A stretch of DNA of 39,013 bases. It comes from Gammaproteobacteria bacterium. GTDB lineage: Bacteria; Pseudomonadota; Gammaproteobacteria; Pseudomonadales; Azotimanducaceae. The stretch is taken from positions 1-39,013 of the forward strand of contig SMWF01000023.1 of NCBI GenBank assembly GCA_004357385.1, written 5' to 3'. The notes beneath the pieces were generated by a model. It made no database searches and was not told the DNA's origin. It worked only from the letters and a program-made list of their open reading frames with translations. Position numbers and translations under genes: made by a program. Positions within the stretch are counted from its first letter, which is position 1. Each line of letters begins with the position of its first letter. Positions 1-8,622 of this stretch are shown here, piece by piece.

Positions 1-20
1 AACAGGTTTGAGCGGTTCGC

Positions 21-341
21 TCATGATTCGGCCCTCGGTAGCAGGTCAGCAATGCGCTCATCATTCGGCCGTTCTAACAGCCCCAGCATCGTCACGTTAC
101 CGAAGTCCGCCGGTACACCAACCACGTCCCGCAGCCGTTCGAGCATGTCCATTTGCTTCTGTGCGGCTGTCTTCCCGCACTCAGCGAGGGCGGCAACGTG
201 ATTTTGCTCGGTGTGGGAGCATTCCTCGATGAATCCAATCATGAGGTTCTCAATGAACCAGGTGCACCGAAAGATCTCGCGGACTATGCACGCATACTCC
301 TCCGCGTCGAACTCTGGTTTGAGCTGGGTTACTTCACTCAT
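21..341 (-). CDS. Hypothetical protein, last gene of a small accessory cluster
   Basis: A 106-residue protein that I do not recognise. It is acidic and probably mostly helical, with a hydrophobic stretch around residues 22-38 that contains aromatic residues but is too polar for a clear membrane segment. The ATG at 341 is preceded by a strong Shine-Dalgarno sequence (GGAGGTGG about 4 bases upstream), which decides the start. It overlaps the preceding gene by 8 bases, so the two are probably translationally coupled. It lies on the 3' side of a tRNA-Met gene with two other unknown genes, which suggests cargo of an integrated element. Function unknown; confidence applies to it being a real gene. 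Confidence 0.7.
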   Translation of the reverse strand: MSEVTQLKPEFDAEEYACIVREIFRCTWFIENLMIGFIEECSHTEQNHVAALAECGKTAAQKQMDMLERLRDVVGVPADFGNVTMLGLLERPNDERIADLLPRAES

Positions 342-537
342 TTTCCACCTCCAGTCTCGTGACGTTGCTGGAGACCGTGTCGAGGTGACTCAGGTACTTC
401 GTGGCGCTTTGCAAGCCTTCGAGGATTCGAATCTCTCCCATGATGTGGTCGGTGTTTACGGGGGTGCCGCCTTTGCGTTCGAGCTCGCACTCTTTGAAGA
501 GCCGATCCGCCAATAGCGCAAGGACGCCCACAATCAC
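334..537 (-). CDS. Hypothetical small protein, middle gene of accessory cluster
   Basis: A 67-residue protein without a recognisable family. It begins with a short hydrophobic stretch (IVGVLALLADRLF) and continues as a polar helical segment. The GTG at 537 overlaps the stop of the upstream gene in a GTGA arrangement. A second in-frame GTG at 531 lies 8 bases after an AAGGAG ribosome-binding site, a better distance than the 2 bases for the first GTG, so the true start may be 531. The 3' end overlaps the next gene by 8 bases. The overlaps on both sides point to a single coupled operon of three genes. Function unknown. Confidence 0.6.
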   Translation of the reverse strand: MIVGVLALLADRLFKECELERKGGTPVNTDHIMGEIRILEGLQSATKYLSHLDTVSSNVTRLEVENE

Positions 538-761
538 TGCTCCTTGGCGAGCACATCAACCGCGGTGGTGAACGACGCATCGTCACCTTCGGCTGCAGGA
601 CCCGAGACGATGTCTAGGTCATCCCTGTCCTTGGAGAGCTCCCTCAGACAAGCTCGGGCGAGCTCCGGGTGATAGAAGGATGGGGTGAGTGGTGTTTTCG
701 TAGCCGTATCCGCAACGACGTATGTGCGTCTTGGATCGACCTTCCTTGGTTGTCTAGGCAT
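534..761 (-). CDS. Hypothetical small protein, first gene of accessory cluster
   Basis: A 75-residue soluble protein of unknown family, with a basic N-terminus (PRQPRKVDPRR) followed by an acidic C-terminal half. The frame is open up to 785, but the ATG at 761 is chosen because AGGAG lies about 8 bases upstream of it, while the upstream start has no ribosome-binding site. It is the gene nearest the tRNA-Met 3' end (about 115 bases away) and is transcribed away from it. The stop overlaps the GTG of the next gene. Possible cargo of an integrated element; no function can be given. Confidence 0.6.
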   Translation of the reverse strand: MPRQPRKVDPRRTYVVADTATKTPLTPSFYHPELARACLRELSKDRDDLDIVSGPAAEGDDASFTTAVDVLAKEQ

Positions 762-789
762 GGAAATAGCTCCTATTTTAGCCACAAGT

Positions 790-809
790 TGTGCTACCTG
801 TGTGCTACC
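790..809. repeat. Paired 9-bp direct repeats (TGTGCTACC) beside tRNA-Met
   Basis: TGTGCTACC occurs at 790-798 and again at 801-809, an 11-base period close to one helical turn. The pair sits between the unknown gene cluster and the tRNA-Met 3' end. Short, phased direct repeats at this position resemble integrase or excisionase arm sites flanking an attachment core. That role is inferred; only the repeats are seen. Confidence 0.45.
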
Positions 810-842
810 AACAGACGCTATTGGGTTTTATCTGAACCAGTA

Positions 843-875
843 TTTTCTTTAACTACATGAAACTAAAGAGAAAAT
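843..875. repeat. AT-rich imperfect inverted repeat at tRNA-Met 3' end
   Basis: An AT-rich segment begins immediately past the CCA of tRNA-Met. The arms ATTTTCTTTA and TAAAGAGAAAAT pair with a two-base bulge around a loop of about 11 bases. In the direction of tRNA transcription it could fold downstream of the tRNA and aid termination or 3' processing, though no long U-run follows. It could equally be part of an attachment site, since its base composition differs sharply from the surrounding chromosome. Confidence 0.4.
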
Positions 876-876
876 A

Positions 877-953
877 TGGTAGCTACGGTTGGACTTGAAC
901 CAACGACCCCAGCATTATGAATGCTGTGCTCTAACCGACTGAGCTACGTAGCC
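877..953 (-). tRNA. tRNA-Met (CAT anticodon, elongator type)
   Basis: A 77-nucleotide cloverleaf with encoded CCA. The anticodon loop TTCATAA (915-921) carries CAT between CAGCA/TGCTG stems, the D arm has AGCTCAGTCGGTTAGAGC, and the T loop is TTCAAGT. The 5' end GGCTACG matches elongator tRNA-Met rather than the initiator, which starts with C. The acceptor closes with G1:U72 because the 3' strand reads CGTAGCT, where the usual form is CGTAGCC. It follows ychF on the same strand and has a plausible promoter of its own at 971-1000. Confidence 0.93.
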
Positions 954-970
954 ATAGATGAGGGTGGCGG

Positions 971-1000
971 ATTCTCGTCGAGACCCGCGGGCCTTGTCAA
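971..1000 (-). promoter_or_regulatory. Predicted sigma-70 promoter for tRNA-Met
   Basis: On the minus strand a perfect -35 TTGACA (995-1000) is followed after 18 bases by GAGAAT (971-976, 4 of 6 matches to TATAAT). Transcription would begin about 10 bases before the tRNA 5' end, through a GC-rich discriminator typical of stringently controlled stable RNA promoters. Read by eye, not tested. Confidence 0.5.
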
Positions 1001-1028
1001 CACGGTCGATCTCCCTCAAACACGTTCC

Positions 1029-2132
1029 TCAAACGTTGAATCGAAAATGCACCACGTCGCCATTCTGAACGACGTAGTCCTTGCCTTCCAGACGCCATTT
1101 GCCCGCATCTTTCGCGCCCTGCTCACCGTTACCGGCGACATAATCCGAATATGCGATCACCTCGGCGCGGATGAAGCCCTTCTCGAAATCCGTATGGATT
1201 ACGCCCGCCGCCTGAGGGGCTTTCGCGCCCACTTTCACGGTCCAGGCACGCGCTTCCTTCGGACCGGCGGTGAAGTAGTTCAATAGCTCAAGTAACTCGT
1301 AGCCGGCCCGGATCACCCGGTTCAATCCGGGCTCGTCCATGCCGATTTCCGCCAGAAACTCAGCGCGCTCATCTTCCTCGAGTTCAGCAATCTCCGCCTC
1401 GATCTTGTTGCAGATGGGCACCACGATCGCGCCGTCCTGCTGCGCGCGGGCCACCACCTGATTGAGCAAGGGATTGTTCTCGAAGCCGTCCTCGGCAACG
1501 TTTGCGATGTACATCACCGGCTTCGCGGTAACCAGGTGCAGGTCGCGTAAATTGCCCCGCGCGCCGTCGTCGAGTGTGCCGCTGGCGATGAGCGAGCGCA
1601 CCGGTCGGCCTTCGTCGAGCGCATCACGAACCTGCTCGAGCAGCGCCATGGTCTTCTTCGCGTCGTTATCACCCGCGTTGGCCACTCGGCAAACGCGGTC
1701 ATAGGCGCGTTCGACGGTGTCGAGGTCAGCCAGCGCCAGCTCCGTGTCGACGATCTCGATGTCATCGACTGGCGAGATCTTTCCGGAGACATGCACCACG
1801 TTGTCGTCCTCGAAGCAACGAACCACATGCGCGATAGCGTGGGTTTCGCGGATGTGGGCGAGGAACTGATTGCCCAGGCCCTCGCCCTTTGAGGCACCCG
1901 CGACCAGACCCGCGATATCGACAAACTCCATGGTCGTTGGCACGACGCGCTCGGGTTTTACGATCGCGGCAATAACCTCGAGGCGCTCATCGGGCACGGG
2001 CACGACGCCTGTATTCGGCTCTATGGTGCAGAATGGGAAGTTCGCCGCATCGATTCCAGCTTTGGTGAGCGCATTGAACAGCGTTGATTTACCAACGTTC
2101 GGCAGGCCCACAATTCCACAGTTGAATCCCAT
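1029..2132 (-). CDS. ychF: Redox-regulated ATPase YchF (Obg family)
   Basis: A 367-residue P-loop protein of the universally conserved YchF/Ola1 branch of the Obg family, which hydrolyses ATP rather than GTP and associates with ribosomes. E. coli YchF is 363 residues. The P-loop GLPNVGKST is at residues 9-17, and the protein ends in the TGS-like domain with [13 protein letters not shown]. The start codon overlaps the pth stop by one base (TGATG), so translation is probably coupled to Pth; pairing of ychF with pth is common in proteobacteria. tRNA-Met follows on the same strand. Identification is secure; the physiological role in translation or stress is only partly understood for the family. 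Confidence 0.97.
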   Translation of the reverse strand: MGFNCGIVGLPNVGKSTLFNALTKAGIDAANFPFCTIEPNTGVVPVPDERLEVIAAIVKPERVVPTTMEFVDIAGLVAGASKGEGLGNQFLAHIRETHAIAHVVRCFEDDNVVHVSGKISPVDDIEIVDTELALADLDTVERAYDRVCRVANAGDNDAKKTMALLEQVRDALDEGRPVRSLIASGTLDDGARGNLRDLHLVTAKPVMYIANVAEDGFENNPLLNQVVARAQQDGAIVVPICNKIEAEIAELEEDERAEFLAEIGMDEPGLNRVIRAGYELLELLNYFTAGPKEARAWTVKVGAKAPQAAGVIHTDFEKGFIRAEVIAYSDYVAGNGEQGAKDAGKWRLEGKDYVVQNGDVVHFRFNV

Positions 2133-2746
2133 CAGTCCTCCGGAGCCTCGTTCGCATCCCCCGTGGGCGGTGCATGTAGTACGTTCATAGTTTTATCAAC
2201 CTCGCCGGCCAACATGTGGGCGAGTATCGATTCCGGCAGATCTGACGCGGCGTCGATGGCCTCACGTTCTTCGAGGGGCATGCGTGTTCCGGTCAGATAC
2301 GGTGTCACCAGATCCGCATGTCCCGGATGCGCCACACCAATTCGCAGCCGGAGGAAGCCGGTCTGATTGCCCAGGCCCTGGACCACACTGCGAATGCCGT
2401 TGTGCCCGTTGTCGCCGCCACCCAGCTTCAGCCTCACGACCCCTACATCGAAGGCCATCTCGTCATGGGCCAACAGAATCTCGCCGACCGGGATCTTGTA
2501 GAACGCAGCCAGAGCACCAATCGCTTCGCCGCTGAGATTCACGAACGTCGTCGGAATCATGAGGCGGACATCGTGGCCCAGGATGTCACCACGCCCGAGC
2601 ATACCCTTGAACCGCGGTTCTTCCTTCAGCGCGATGCCATACCGGCGCGCCAGCGCCTCGACGAAGTGTGCCCCGACGTTGTGACGGGTACCTTCGAACC
2701 GCGGACCCGGATTGCCCAGGCCCGCGATCAGTCGAATCGCACTCAT
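2132..2746 (-). CDS. pth: Peptidyl-tRNA hydrolase
   Basis: A 204-residue enzyme that cleaves the ester bond of peptidyl-tRNAs released prematurely from ribosomes, recycling tRNA in the cytoplasm. It shows the N-terminal GLGNPG motif, the catalytic histidine at residue 22 within GTRHNVG, the FVNLSG asparagine and the HDE aspartate. The glycine-rich segment reads [12 protein letters not shown] where many homologues have GGGHGGHNGLR. The length is slightly above the E. coli 194 residues because of a polar C-terminal tail. It sits 9 bases after rplY and overlaps ychF by one base, within an rplY-pth-ychF operon. Confidence 0.97.
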   Translation of the reverse strand: MSAIRLIAGLGNPGPRFEGTRHNVGAHFVEALARRYGIALKEEPRFKGMLGRGDILGHDVRLMIPTTFVNLSGEAIGALAAFYKIPVGEILLAHDEMAFDVGVVRLKLGGGDNGHNGIRSVVQGLGNQTGFLRLRIGVAHPGHADLVTPYLTGTRMPLEEREAIDAASDLPESILAHMLAGEVDKTMNVLHAPPTGDANEAPED

Positions 2747-2755
2747 GCGCGCACG

Positions 2756-3484
2756 TTAGGTTTCGTCGTCGCGGGAACCTTTGCCCTGCTCCGCCGAATC
2801 CTCGTCGCCTTCGCCACCTTCTTCCGCGGCTTCTTCGTCCTCGACTGCTTCGCCTTCCTCGCCCTCGAGCGCTTCGAGTTCCGGCTCTTCCTCGATGTTC
2901 TCACGCGGCACCAGAACGGTCGCGATCTGTGCGTCGTTCGGCTCCTCTTGCGCAAGTGCGACGATCGTCACCCCTTCCGGGACGATGATGTCAGACACGT
3001 GCAACGCCGTTCCGAGCGTCACCTCCAGCATGTCCACTTCGAGAAAACTCGGCAGGTCGCCTGGCAGACAGCTGATCTCCACGTCCGTGATCATGTGCGA
3101 GATCGCGGCGCCTTCGGTCCTCACACCGACACACTCCTCTTCGTTGATGAAGTGAATCGGCACTTGCACCTGCAGCGCACGGTCCGCACGGATGCGCAGA
3201 AAATCGATGTGCTGCACCCGGTCGCTGGCCGGATGCCTCTGCAGATCGCGCACCACCACCTGCTGGGATTTGCCATTCGTTTTGATGCTGATGATCTGTG
3301 AGAAAAAGGACTCCTCCTGCATCGCTTTAGCGAGTTCGTTGTAGCGCAACGTCAGCGCGATGGAATCCTGATCACCCCCGTACATGATGCTGGGGACTTT
3401 GTCTGCCAACCGACGCAGGCGGCGGCTCGCACCTTTCCCCACGTCCGTTCGCAGCTCTGCTTCGAGCTCGATTTTCTGTGACAT
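2756..3484 (-). CDS. rplY: 50S ribosomal protein L25 (general stress protein Ctc form)
   Basis: A 242-residue L25 of the long TL5/Ctc type: an N-terminal 5S rRNA-binding L25 domain (about residues 1-95) followed by the C-terminal beta domain (about 100-185). Beyond it lies a strikingly acidic tail of about 50 residues, rich in Glu with Gly and Ala. E. coli L25 has only the first domain (94 residues). The ATG at 3484 follows a good AGGAG site. It lies between prs and pth, the usual neighbourhood in pseudomonads and relatives. The tail is probably disordered and is one of several acidic extensions among ribosomal proteins in this window. Confidence 0.96.
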   Translation of the reverse strand: MSQKIELEAELRTDVGKGASRRLRRLADKVPSIMYGGDQDSIALTLRYNELAKAMQEESFFSQIISIKTNGKSQQVVVRDLQRHPASDRVQHIDFLRIRADRALQVQVPIHFINEEECVGVRTEGAAISHMITDVEISCLPGDLPSFLEVDMLEVTLGTALHVSDIIVPEGVTIVALAQEEPNDAQIATVLVPRENIEEEPELEALEGEEGEAVEDEEAAEEGGEGDEDSAEQGKGSRDDET

Positions 3485-3567
3485 TAGCTTTCTCCTGTTG
3501 TCACGTTCTACCGCACCGGAATATTGCGACCGTCATACCGATGCGCACCAAGGTAACCCTCTTCGCG

Positions 3568-4512
3568 TTACCGAAACATCGCGCTGATCGACTCCTCGTT
3601 GCTGACCCGGCGAATCGCTTCACCCAGCAGCCGGTCGAGGCTCAGCTGTTCAATCTTGCTGCACTGTCTGGCGGCGTCACACAGCGGAATCGTATCCGTA
3701 ACGACCATTCGGTCGATCTGCGACGCGCTGATGCGTGCAACGGCTTCGCCTGACAACACCGGATGGGTGATGTAGGCGACGACCTGAATTGCGCCGCGAC
3801 CTTTCAGTGCGTCGGCCGCTGCACACAACGTGCCTGCGGTGTCGACCATGTCGTCGATAATGATGCAGGTACGCCCTTCCACATCACCGATCACGTTCAT
3901 GACTTCCGATTCGTTGGCTTGTGGGCGACGCTTATCGATAATCGCCAGATCGATGTCATTGAGTTGCTTCGCAATCGCTCGAGCGCGCACCACCCCGCCG
4001 ACATCCGGAGAGACGACGACCGGGCGTTCATAGTGTTGTGCCAGCGCATGATCCACCAGCACCGGTGACGCGTATACGTTCTCTACCGGGATGTTGAAGA
4101 AGCCTTGAATCTGATCGGCATGCAGATCAACGGTCATCACCCGGTCGACACCCGAGGCGCTGATCATGTCCGCCACCACCTTGGCGCTGATCGGCACCCG
4201 CCTCGAGCGCGGCCGGCGATCCTGGCGCGCGTATCCAAAATAGGGTATCACCGCCGTTACCCGGGCAGCGGAGGCACGCCGGATGGCGTCCACCATGATG
4301 ATCAACTCCATCAGGTTGTCGTTGGTCGGCGCACAGGTTGATTGCAGCAGATATACGTCTGCGCCGCGCACATTGGCGTTGATTTCAACGTTCACCTCGC
4401 CGTCACTGAACCGGTCGACGCGGGCATCGCCAAGCTCGATGCGCAATTCGCGCACCACGCGATTGGCCAGCTCCGGATTGGAGTTGCCAGCAAAAATGAT
4501 TAGATTAACCAC
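3568..4512 (-). CDS. prs: Ribose-phosphate pyrophosphokinase (PRPP synthetase)
   Basis: A 314-residue class I PRPP synthetase that transfers pyrophosphate from ATP to ribose 5-phosphate, giving PRPP for purine, pyrimidine, histidine, tryptophan and NAD synthesis. It shows FSDGE near residue 35, the flexible loop with YARQDRR (94-100), the catalytic VDLHADQ region (128-134) and the PRPP-binding DDMVDTAGT (220-228). Length matches E. coli (315). The start is GTG at 4512, which gives the family N-terminus leading into [10 protein letters not shown]; the ribosome-binding site is weak (AGGGA, 11 bases away). tRNA-Gln lies just upstream on the same strand. Confidence 0.97.
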   Translation of the reverse strand: MVNLIIFAGNSNPELANRVVRELRIELGDARVDRFSDGEVNVEINANVRGADVYLLQSTCAPTNDNLMELIIMVDAIRRASAARVTAVIPYFGYARQDRRPRSRRVPISAKVVADMISASGVDRVMTVDLHADQIQGFFNIPVENVYASPVLVDHALAQHYERPVVVSPDVGGVVRARAIAKQLNDIDLAIIDKRRPQANESEVMNVIGDVEGRTCIIIDDMVDTAGTLCAAADALKGRGAIQVVAYITHPVLSGEAVARISASQIDRMVVTDTIPLCDAARQCSKIEQLSLDRLLGEAIRRVSNEESISAMFR

Positions 4513-4577
4513 AGTTCAGATGTTCCCTACGGCATCCCGCCACCGTGACAATACGTTCTCGTTCCACTCGCAGAAAA

Positions 4578-4652
4578 TGGCTGGGGTGGCAGGATTCGAA
4601 CCTGCGAATGCCGGGATCAAAACCCGGTGCCTTACCACTTGGCGACACCCCA
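4578..4652 (-). tRNA. tRNA-Gln (TTG anticodon)
   Basis: A 75-nucleotide cloverleaf with encoded CCA. The acceptor TGGGGTG pairs with CACCCCA, the discriminator is G, the anticodon loop TTTTGAT (4616-4622) carries TTG between CCGGG/CCCGG stems, and the T loop is TTCGAAT. It closely resembles E. coli tRNA-Gln(UUG), including the weak U1:A72 pair recognised by GlnRS. It lies between lolB and prs on the same strand, with a likely promoter at 4727-4755. Confidence 0.95.
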
Positions 4653-4726
4653 ACTGGGCTGGCTCAACGTCTCTCGTTGCTGGATATTCGGAGCCGGAGC
4701 ACCGACCCCAGTCCGCGGAGGGCGGT

Positions 4727-4755
4727 ATTTTGAGGATCGCGCCTGGCGCTGTCAA
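4727..4755 (-). promoter_or_regulatory. Predicted sigma-70 promoter for tRNA-Gln (and perhaps prs)
   Basis: A perfect -35 TTGACA (4750-4755) abuts the lolB stop codon and is followed after 17 bases by CAAAAT (4727-4732, 4 of 6 matches). Transcription would start about 70 bases before tRNA-Gln and could continue into prs. Read by eye. Confidence 0.45.
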
Positions 4756-4756
4756 A

Positions 4757-5344
4757 TCACTGAAATGTCGATGAAAAGGTCCAATCCTTCGGCACCAGCG
4801 TGACCGTCACGCCCGCCTGTGATGCGCTGATTCGACCAGGCACGCGCCGCGTGTGTTCCTGTAGCCCGTAATCCGAGAAAACCAGCACCCAACCAAGTTG
4901 CCGCAAGTTGCGCAGATCACCCCGTTCATCCCGGGTCAACTCCTGGGTGGGATAGCCCGGCGCTTGCCTGCCCTGGATCCATGACCTGAGCGCGTCGATG
5001 GGCACCGAGAAGCCGAGCCAGCGGCGCATCGCGCTGGCGCTGTCCGGATCCACGTACACTTCGCCGTTGGCCGCGTACACCGTGACGTTCTGCTCGGACC
5101 CGACCATCCGGGTGCGTCCTTGACCCAAGGGTCCCCACAGCTCGATCTGGAACCGATCGTTGGCCTGCACCCAGTAAAAGCTCGATGAAAACGTCTCGGC
5201 GCCATTGCGTACGCCCAAGCGACCCTTCACTGTGAACTGGACAGACTCCAGCACCGATGCGGGCGGAAGCGACGTACATCCCGAAACGGCCGCACAAAAC
5301 CCGATAACAGCAGAAAAAACTTTAAGAAAGAACGGCTTAGGCAT
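4757..5344 (-). CDS. lolB: Outer-membrane lipoprotein insertion factor LolB
   Basis: A 195-residue outer-membrane lipoprotein that receives lipoproteins from the periplasmic carrier LolA and inserts them into the outer membrane. The N-terminus is a lipoprotein signal peptide ending in the lipobox VSGC (Cys at about residue 23), followed by the LolB beta-barrel fold, including the FSSSFYWVQ and WGPLGQG stretches typical of the family. E. coli LolB is 207 residues. The frame is open upstream to 5575, but ATG 5344 gives a proper signal peptide; ATG 5356 (four residues earlier) is also possible. It is divergent from hemA, as in many gammaproteobacteria. The ispE gene that often follows lolB is absent here. 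Confidence 0.93.
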   Translation of the reverse strand: MPKPFFLKVFSAVIGFCAAVSGCTSLPPASVLESVQFTVKGRLGVRNGAETFSSSFYWVQANDRFQIELWGPLGQGRTRMVGSEQNVTVYAANGEVYVDPDSASAMRRWLGFSVPIDALRSWIQGRQAPGYPTQELTRDERGDLRNLRQLGWVLVFSDYGLQEHTRRVPGRISASQAGVTVTLVPKDWTFSSTFQ

Positions 5345-5375
5345 TACAGCGAGCATACAACACAACCGAGTTTGA

Positions 5376-5381
5376 TATGAT
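5376..5381 (+). promoter_or_regulatory. Candidate -10 element of the hemA promoter
   Basis: TATGAT (5 of 6 matches to TATAAT) lies about 55 bases before the hemA start in the 92-base lolB/hemA divergent gap. The -35 hexamer 16 bases upstream (CATACA, 5354-5359) is poor. The element would overlap the upstream ATG at 5377, arguing that this ATG is not the hemA start. Confidence 0.3.
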
Positions 5382-5436
5382 TGCGCGCCACCATGCCCAA
5401 ATCCATGCCCAACTGCCGGCTGAACACGAAGCGCAC

Positions 5437-6696
5437 ATGGCCATTCTCGCCTACGGATTGAACTTTCGCACGGCACCGATCGACCTTCGGGAACGGATCG
5501 CGTTCCCGGCCGACGCGTTGGTCCGTGCCTTGAAGGATCTGACGCGAGCGCTGCCTTCCGTGGGCGAAGTCGCAATTTTGTCCACCTGCAATCGTACGGA
5601 GCTGTACTGCGCCACGGAGCTCACCGATCAGTCACCGCTGGTGGACTGGCTGGCCGATTATCGCAACGTAGCGGCGCAAGAGATCCGCGACGCAGGCTAC
5701 ACGCACTGGGACCAAGACGCCGCGCGCCACTTGATGCGCGTCGCATCCGGGCTCGACTCGCAGGTGATGGGCGAGCCGCAGATACTCGGCCAGGTCAAGG
5801 ACGCTTACGATCAGGCGCGCAGAGCCGGCACGTTGGGACCGGAGTTGAATCTGCTGTCGCGGGTCACCCTTACCGTCGCGAAGCGGGTTCGCACCGATAC
5901 CGACATCGGCCGAAATCCAGTCTCGGTCGCGTACGCCGCGGTCTCCCTTGCGCAACAGATCTTCACGGATCTCGGACAGAACCAGGCGCTGCTGCTGGGC
6001 GCCGGCGACACCATCGAACTGGTGGCCGCGCATCTCAGGCAAGCGGGCATCGGCGGGCTGGCGATCGCCAATCGAACCTTGAGCCATGCCGAAGAGCTGG
6101 CGCACCGCGTCGGCGCCCGGGCCATGCAGCTCACGGACGTTGCCAGCGAGTTGAAGGGATTCGACATCGTTATTGCGTCGACCGGAAGCGCGCTTCCGGT
6201 GCTCGGCAAAGGCGCAGTGGAAGCCGCCATTCACGCCCGTAAGCACCGACCGATACTCATGGTCGACATCGCAGTGCCGCGCGACATCGAGCCGGAAGTC
6301 GGCACCCTGCCCGACGTGTACCTGTACTCCATCGACGATCTAACCGAGATTATCGAATCGAACATGCGCGATCGACAACGCGCGGCGGAATCGGCCGAGA
6401 CACTGATACTCGATGGCAGTGACCAGTATTCCCGGGAGCGCCGCATTCGCGCGGGACAGCAACTGGTGCGCGATTTTCGAACCCATGGAGAAACGTTGCA
6501 AATTCAGGAACTGCAGCGCGCCCGAGCGCGGCTCTCCAGTGGGGCGGATCCCACCGAGGTCCTCGACGAGCTGGCCCGCAGCCTGACCAACAAGCTACTG
6601 CACCAACCCACCGTGGCGATCCGCGACGCAACCGCATCGGACCGCAGTGACGTACTCGATCTGATTCGAACGCTGTATCAGATCGACCCTGACTGA
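5437..6696 (+). CDS. hemA: Glutamyl-tRNA reductase
   Basis: A 419-residue enzyme that reduces glutamyl-tRNA(Glu) with NADPH to glutamate-1-semialdehyde, the first committed step of C5-pathway tetrapyrrole synthesis. The catalytic Cys51 sits in STCNRTELY; the NADPH-binding domain has [12 protein letters not shown] at about 186-197, and a C-terminal dimerisation helix follows. E. coli HemA is 418 residues. The frame extends upstream to 5377, but ATG 5437 reproduces the family N-terminus ([13 protein letters not shown]) and length. No strong ribosome-binding site is visible. It is the first gene of hemA-prfA-prmC-moeB, 13 bases before prfA. Confidence 0.96.
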   Translation: MAILAYGLNFRTAPIDLRERIAFPADALVRALKDLTRALPSVGEVAILSTCNRTELYCATELTDQSPLVDWLADYRNVAAQEIRDAGYTHWDQDAARHLMRVASGLDSQVMGEPQILGQVKDAYDQARRAGTLGPELNLLSRVTLTVAKRVRTDTDIGRNPVSVAYAAVSLAQQIFTDLGQNQALLLGAGDTIELVAAHLRQAGIGGLAIANRTLSHAEELAHRVGARAMQLTDVASELKGFDIVIASTGSALPVLGKGAVEAAIHARKHRPILMVDIAVPRDIEPEVGTLPDVYLYSIDDLTEIIESNMRDRQRAAESAETLILDGSDQYSRERRIRAGQQLVRDFRTHGETLQIQELQRARARLSSGADPTEVLDELARSLTNKLLHQPTVAIRDATASDRSDVLDLIRTLYQIDPD

Positions 6697-6709
6697 GCGT
6701 AGCGAAGCC

Positions 6710-7804
6710 ATGGACCTCTCAGCCTCGATGCTCGCCAAGCTCGACGATCTCGACGACCGTTATCACGAGTTGTCCGGCCTGCTGGCGGATCCCGAAACCG
6801 TGACCGACCGGGATCGATTCACCGCGTTGTCCAAAGAGCTTTCGGAAATCGAGCCCGTCATACGCTGTTTTCAGGATCTCAGGAGGCTTGACGAGGAACT
6901 TGCAGACGCCGCCAGCCTGCTCGACGACGACGATCCGGAAATGCGTGAACTCGCCCGGGACGACGCGGGCCGGCTGAAGCGGGAACTCGATACCGGCCAG
7001 GAACGACTGAAGCGCCTGTTGCTGCCCCGGAACCCGAATGACGCATCGAACGTGTTTCTCGAGATCCGCGCCGGCACTGGCGGCGACGAAGCCGCGTTGT
7101 TTGCCGGCGACCTGTTCCGCATGTACGGACGTTACGCCGAAGCGCTGAAGTGGCACCTGGAGATCGTCAGCTCGCGACCCGGCGAGCACGGCGGCTACAA
7201 GGAAATCATCAGCCGCATCGATGGCGCGAACGTCTACGGTCGGTTGAAGTTCGAATCCGGCGCGCACCGGGTGCAACGCGTACCGGAAACCGAATCCCAG
7301 GGACGGATTCACACCTCGGCGTGCACGGTGGCCGTGCTGCCCGAAGTTGAAGCGATCAATGAAATCGAGTTGAACAAAGCCGACATCCGGGTCGATACGT
7401 TCCGCGCCTCCGGCGCCGGCGGCCAGCACGTCAACAAGACCGATTCGGCGATCCGGTTGACGCACATGCCGTCTGGAATCGTGGTGGAATGCCAGGACCA
7501 GCGCTCCCAGCACAAAAATCGGGCCCGTGCCATGGCATTGCTGCAAGCCAAGCTGCTGGATGCTGCGCAAGCCGAGCAGCAGAGCGAGCAGGCGGAATCC
7601 CGTCGTATTTTGGTTGGCTCGGGCGACAGGTCGCAGCGTATCCGCACCTACAATTTTCCGGAGCGACGCATTACCGATCACCGCATCAATCTGACGCTCT
7701 ACAAGCTGGATGAAGTGCTGGGAGGGGCGATGGATGCCATCATCGAGCCGCTGATACAGGAACACCATGCCGACCAGCTGGCCGCCCTGGGCGATGACTC
7801 ATGA
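6710..7804 (+). CDS. prfA: Peptide chain release factor 1
   Basis: A 364-residue class I release factor that recognises UAA and UAG and triggers peptidyl-tRNA hydrolysis. The GGQ motif is at 237-239, within GAGGQHVN. The codon-recognition tripeptide is P-E-T at 192-194 (VPETESQ), the RF1 PxT type rather than the RF2 SPF. Length is close to E. coli (360). It starts 13 bases after hemA and overlaps prmC by 4 bases (ATGA); prmC methylates the Gln of the GGQ motif, so enzyme and substrate are coupled. Confidence 0.98.
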   Translation: MDLSASMLAKLDDLDDRYHELSGLLADPETVTDRDRFTALSKELSEIEPVIRCFQDLRRLDEELADAASLLDDDDPEMRELARDDAGRLKRELDTGQERLKRLLLPRNPNDASNVFLEIRAGTGGDEAALFAGDLFRMYGRYAEALKWHLEIVSSRPGEHGGYKEIISRIDGANVYGRLKFESGAHRVQRVPETESQGRIHTSACTVAVLPEVEAINEIELNKADIRVDTFRASGAGGQHVNKTDSAIRLTHMPSGIVVECQDQRSQHKNRARAMALLQAKLLDAAQAEQQSEQAESRRILVGSGDRSQRIRTYNFPERRITDHRINLTLYKLDEVLGGAMDAIIEPLIQEHHADQLAALGDDS

Positions 7805-8622
7805 CCGCCTTAGGTGCTCAGGTCACCACCTTAGGCGACTACCTGAACGCCCAGCGACATCTCGATCGAATCGACGCGGATGCCCTGGCGGCACACGTGT
7901 TGGAAGTCGGACGGGCGTATCTGTACACCCATCCGGAACGGGATCTCGGCCACGAAGAACTGGCACGCATCGATACGCTGGTCGCCCAGCGTGCGGCGGG
8001 GACGCCATTAGCGTATCTGACGGGCCACAAGGAATTCTGGAGCCTCACGCTGGAGGTCGACACCCGCGTGCTGATCCCGCGCCCGGAGACCGAACTACTG
8101 GTGGAAGCGGCCCTGACCCGGCTCAAAGACGGTGCCCGAATTCTCGACCTCGGCACCGGCAGCGGCGCCATTGCGTTAGCGCTTGCGGTGGAGCGACCGG
8201 ACTGCTCAATCACAGCCACCGAACACGACCCCGGCGCATTGGCCGTGGCCCGACGCAACGCCGCCCGTCACGGCTGCGATATCAGGTTCCTGCAGTGCGA
8301 CTGGTTTGGCGACCTCGACCGCCAGTTCGAGGTCATCCTCAGCAACCCACCCTACATCGCCGCCGCCGACCCACATCTGGATTCCCTGAGTTGCGAACCG
8401 CGCAAGGCGTTGATCAGCGGCGCCGACGGCCTCGACGATCTACGCATTATCGTCGGCGCGGCCCCGAATCATCTGACCCACCAGGGTTGGCTGCTGGTCG
8501 AACACGGTTGGGACCAGGCCAAGCGTGTGCGCGACCTGTTCCGCGACGCGGGGTTCACGGCGCTCGAAACGCGCCGCGACCCGGCCGGTCACGAGCGGAT
8601 CACCGCGGGGCAAATACGATGA
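7801..8622 (+). CDS. prmC: Release factor glutamine N5-methyltransferase
   Basis: A 273-residue SAM-dependent methyltransferase (HemK family) that N5-methylates the Gln of the GGQ motif in RF1 and RF2. It has an N-terminal helical domain (1-75), the SAM-binding DLGTGSG at 116-122 and the substrate-binding NPPY at 182-185. RPETELLVE at about 94-102 is also typical. Length matches E. coli (277). The ATG overlaps the prfA stop, and the stop overlaps the moeB ATG. Confidence 0.97.
   Translation: MTALGAQVTTLGDYLNAQRHLDRIDADALAAHVLEVGRAYLYTHPERDLGHEELARIDTLVAQRAAGTPLAYLTGHKEFWSLTLEVDTRVLIPRPETELLVEAALTRLKDGARILDLGTGSGAIALALAVERPDCSITATEHDPGALAVARRNAARHGCDIRFLQCDWFGDLDRQFEVILSNPPYIAAADPHLDSLSCEPRKALISGADGLDDLRIIVGAAPNHLTHQGWLLVEHGWDQAKRVRDLFRDAGFTALETRRDPAGHERITAGQIR

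Noticed and set aside
7283-7291. P-E-T instead of P-A-T codon-recognition motif in RF1
   Set aside because: The middle position of PxT varies among RF1 proteins and PET is, to my knowledge, common in pseudomonads.
6719-7768. 349-codon frame antisense to prfA
   Set aside because: Shadow of prfA; its sequence has no recognisable domain.
7767-8618. Long N-terminal extension of moeB
   Set aside because: It overlaps prmC in another frame, is Arg/Pro-rich without homology, and ATG 8619 gives the exact family length.
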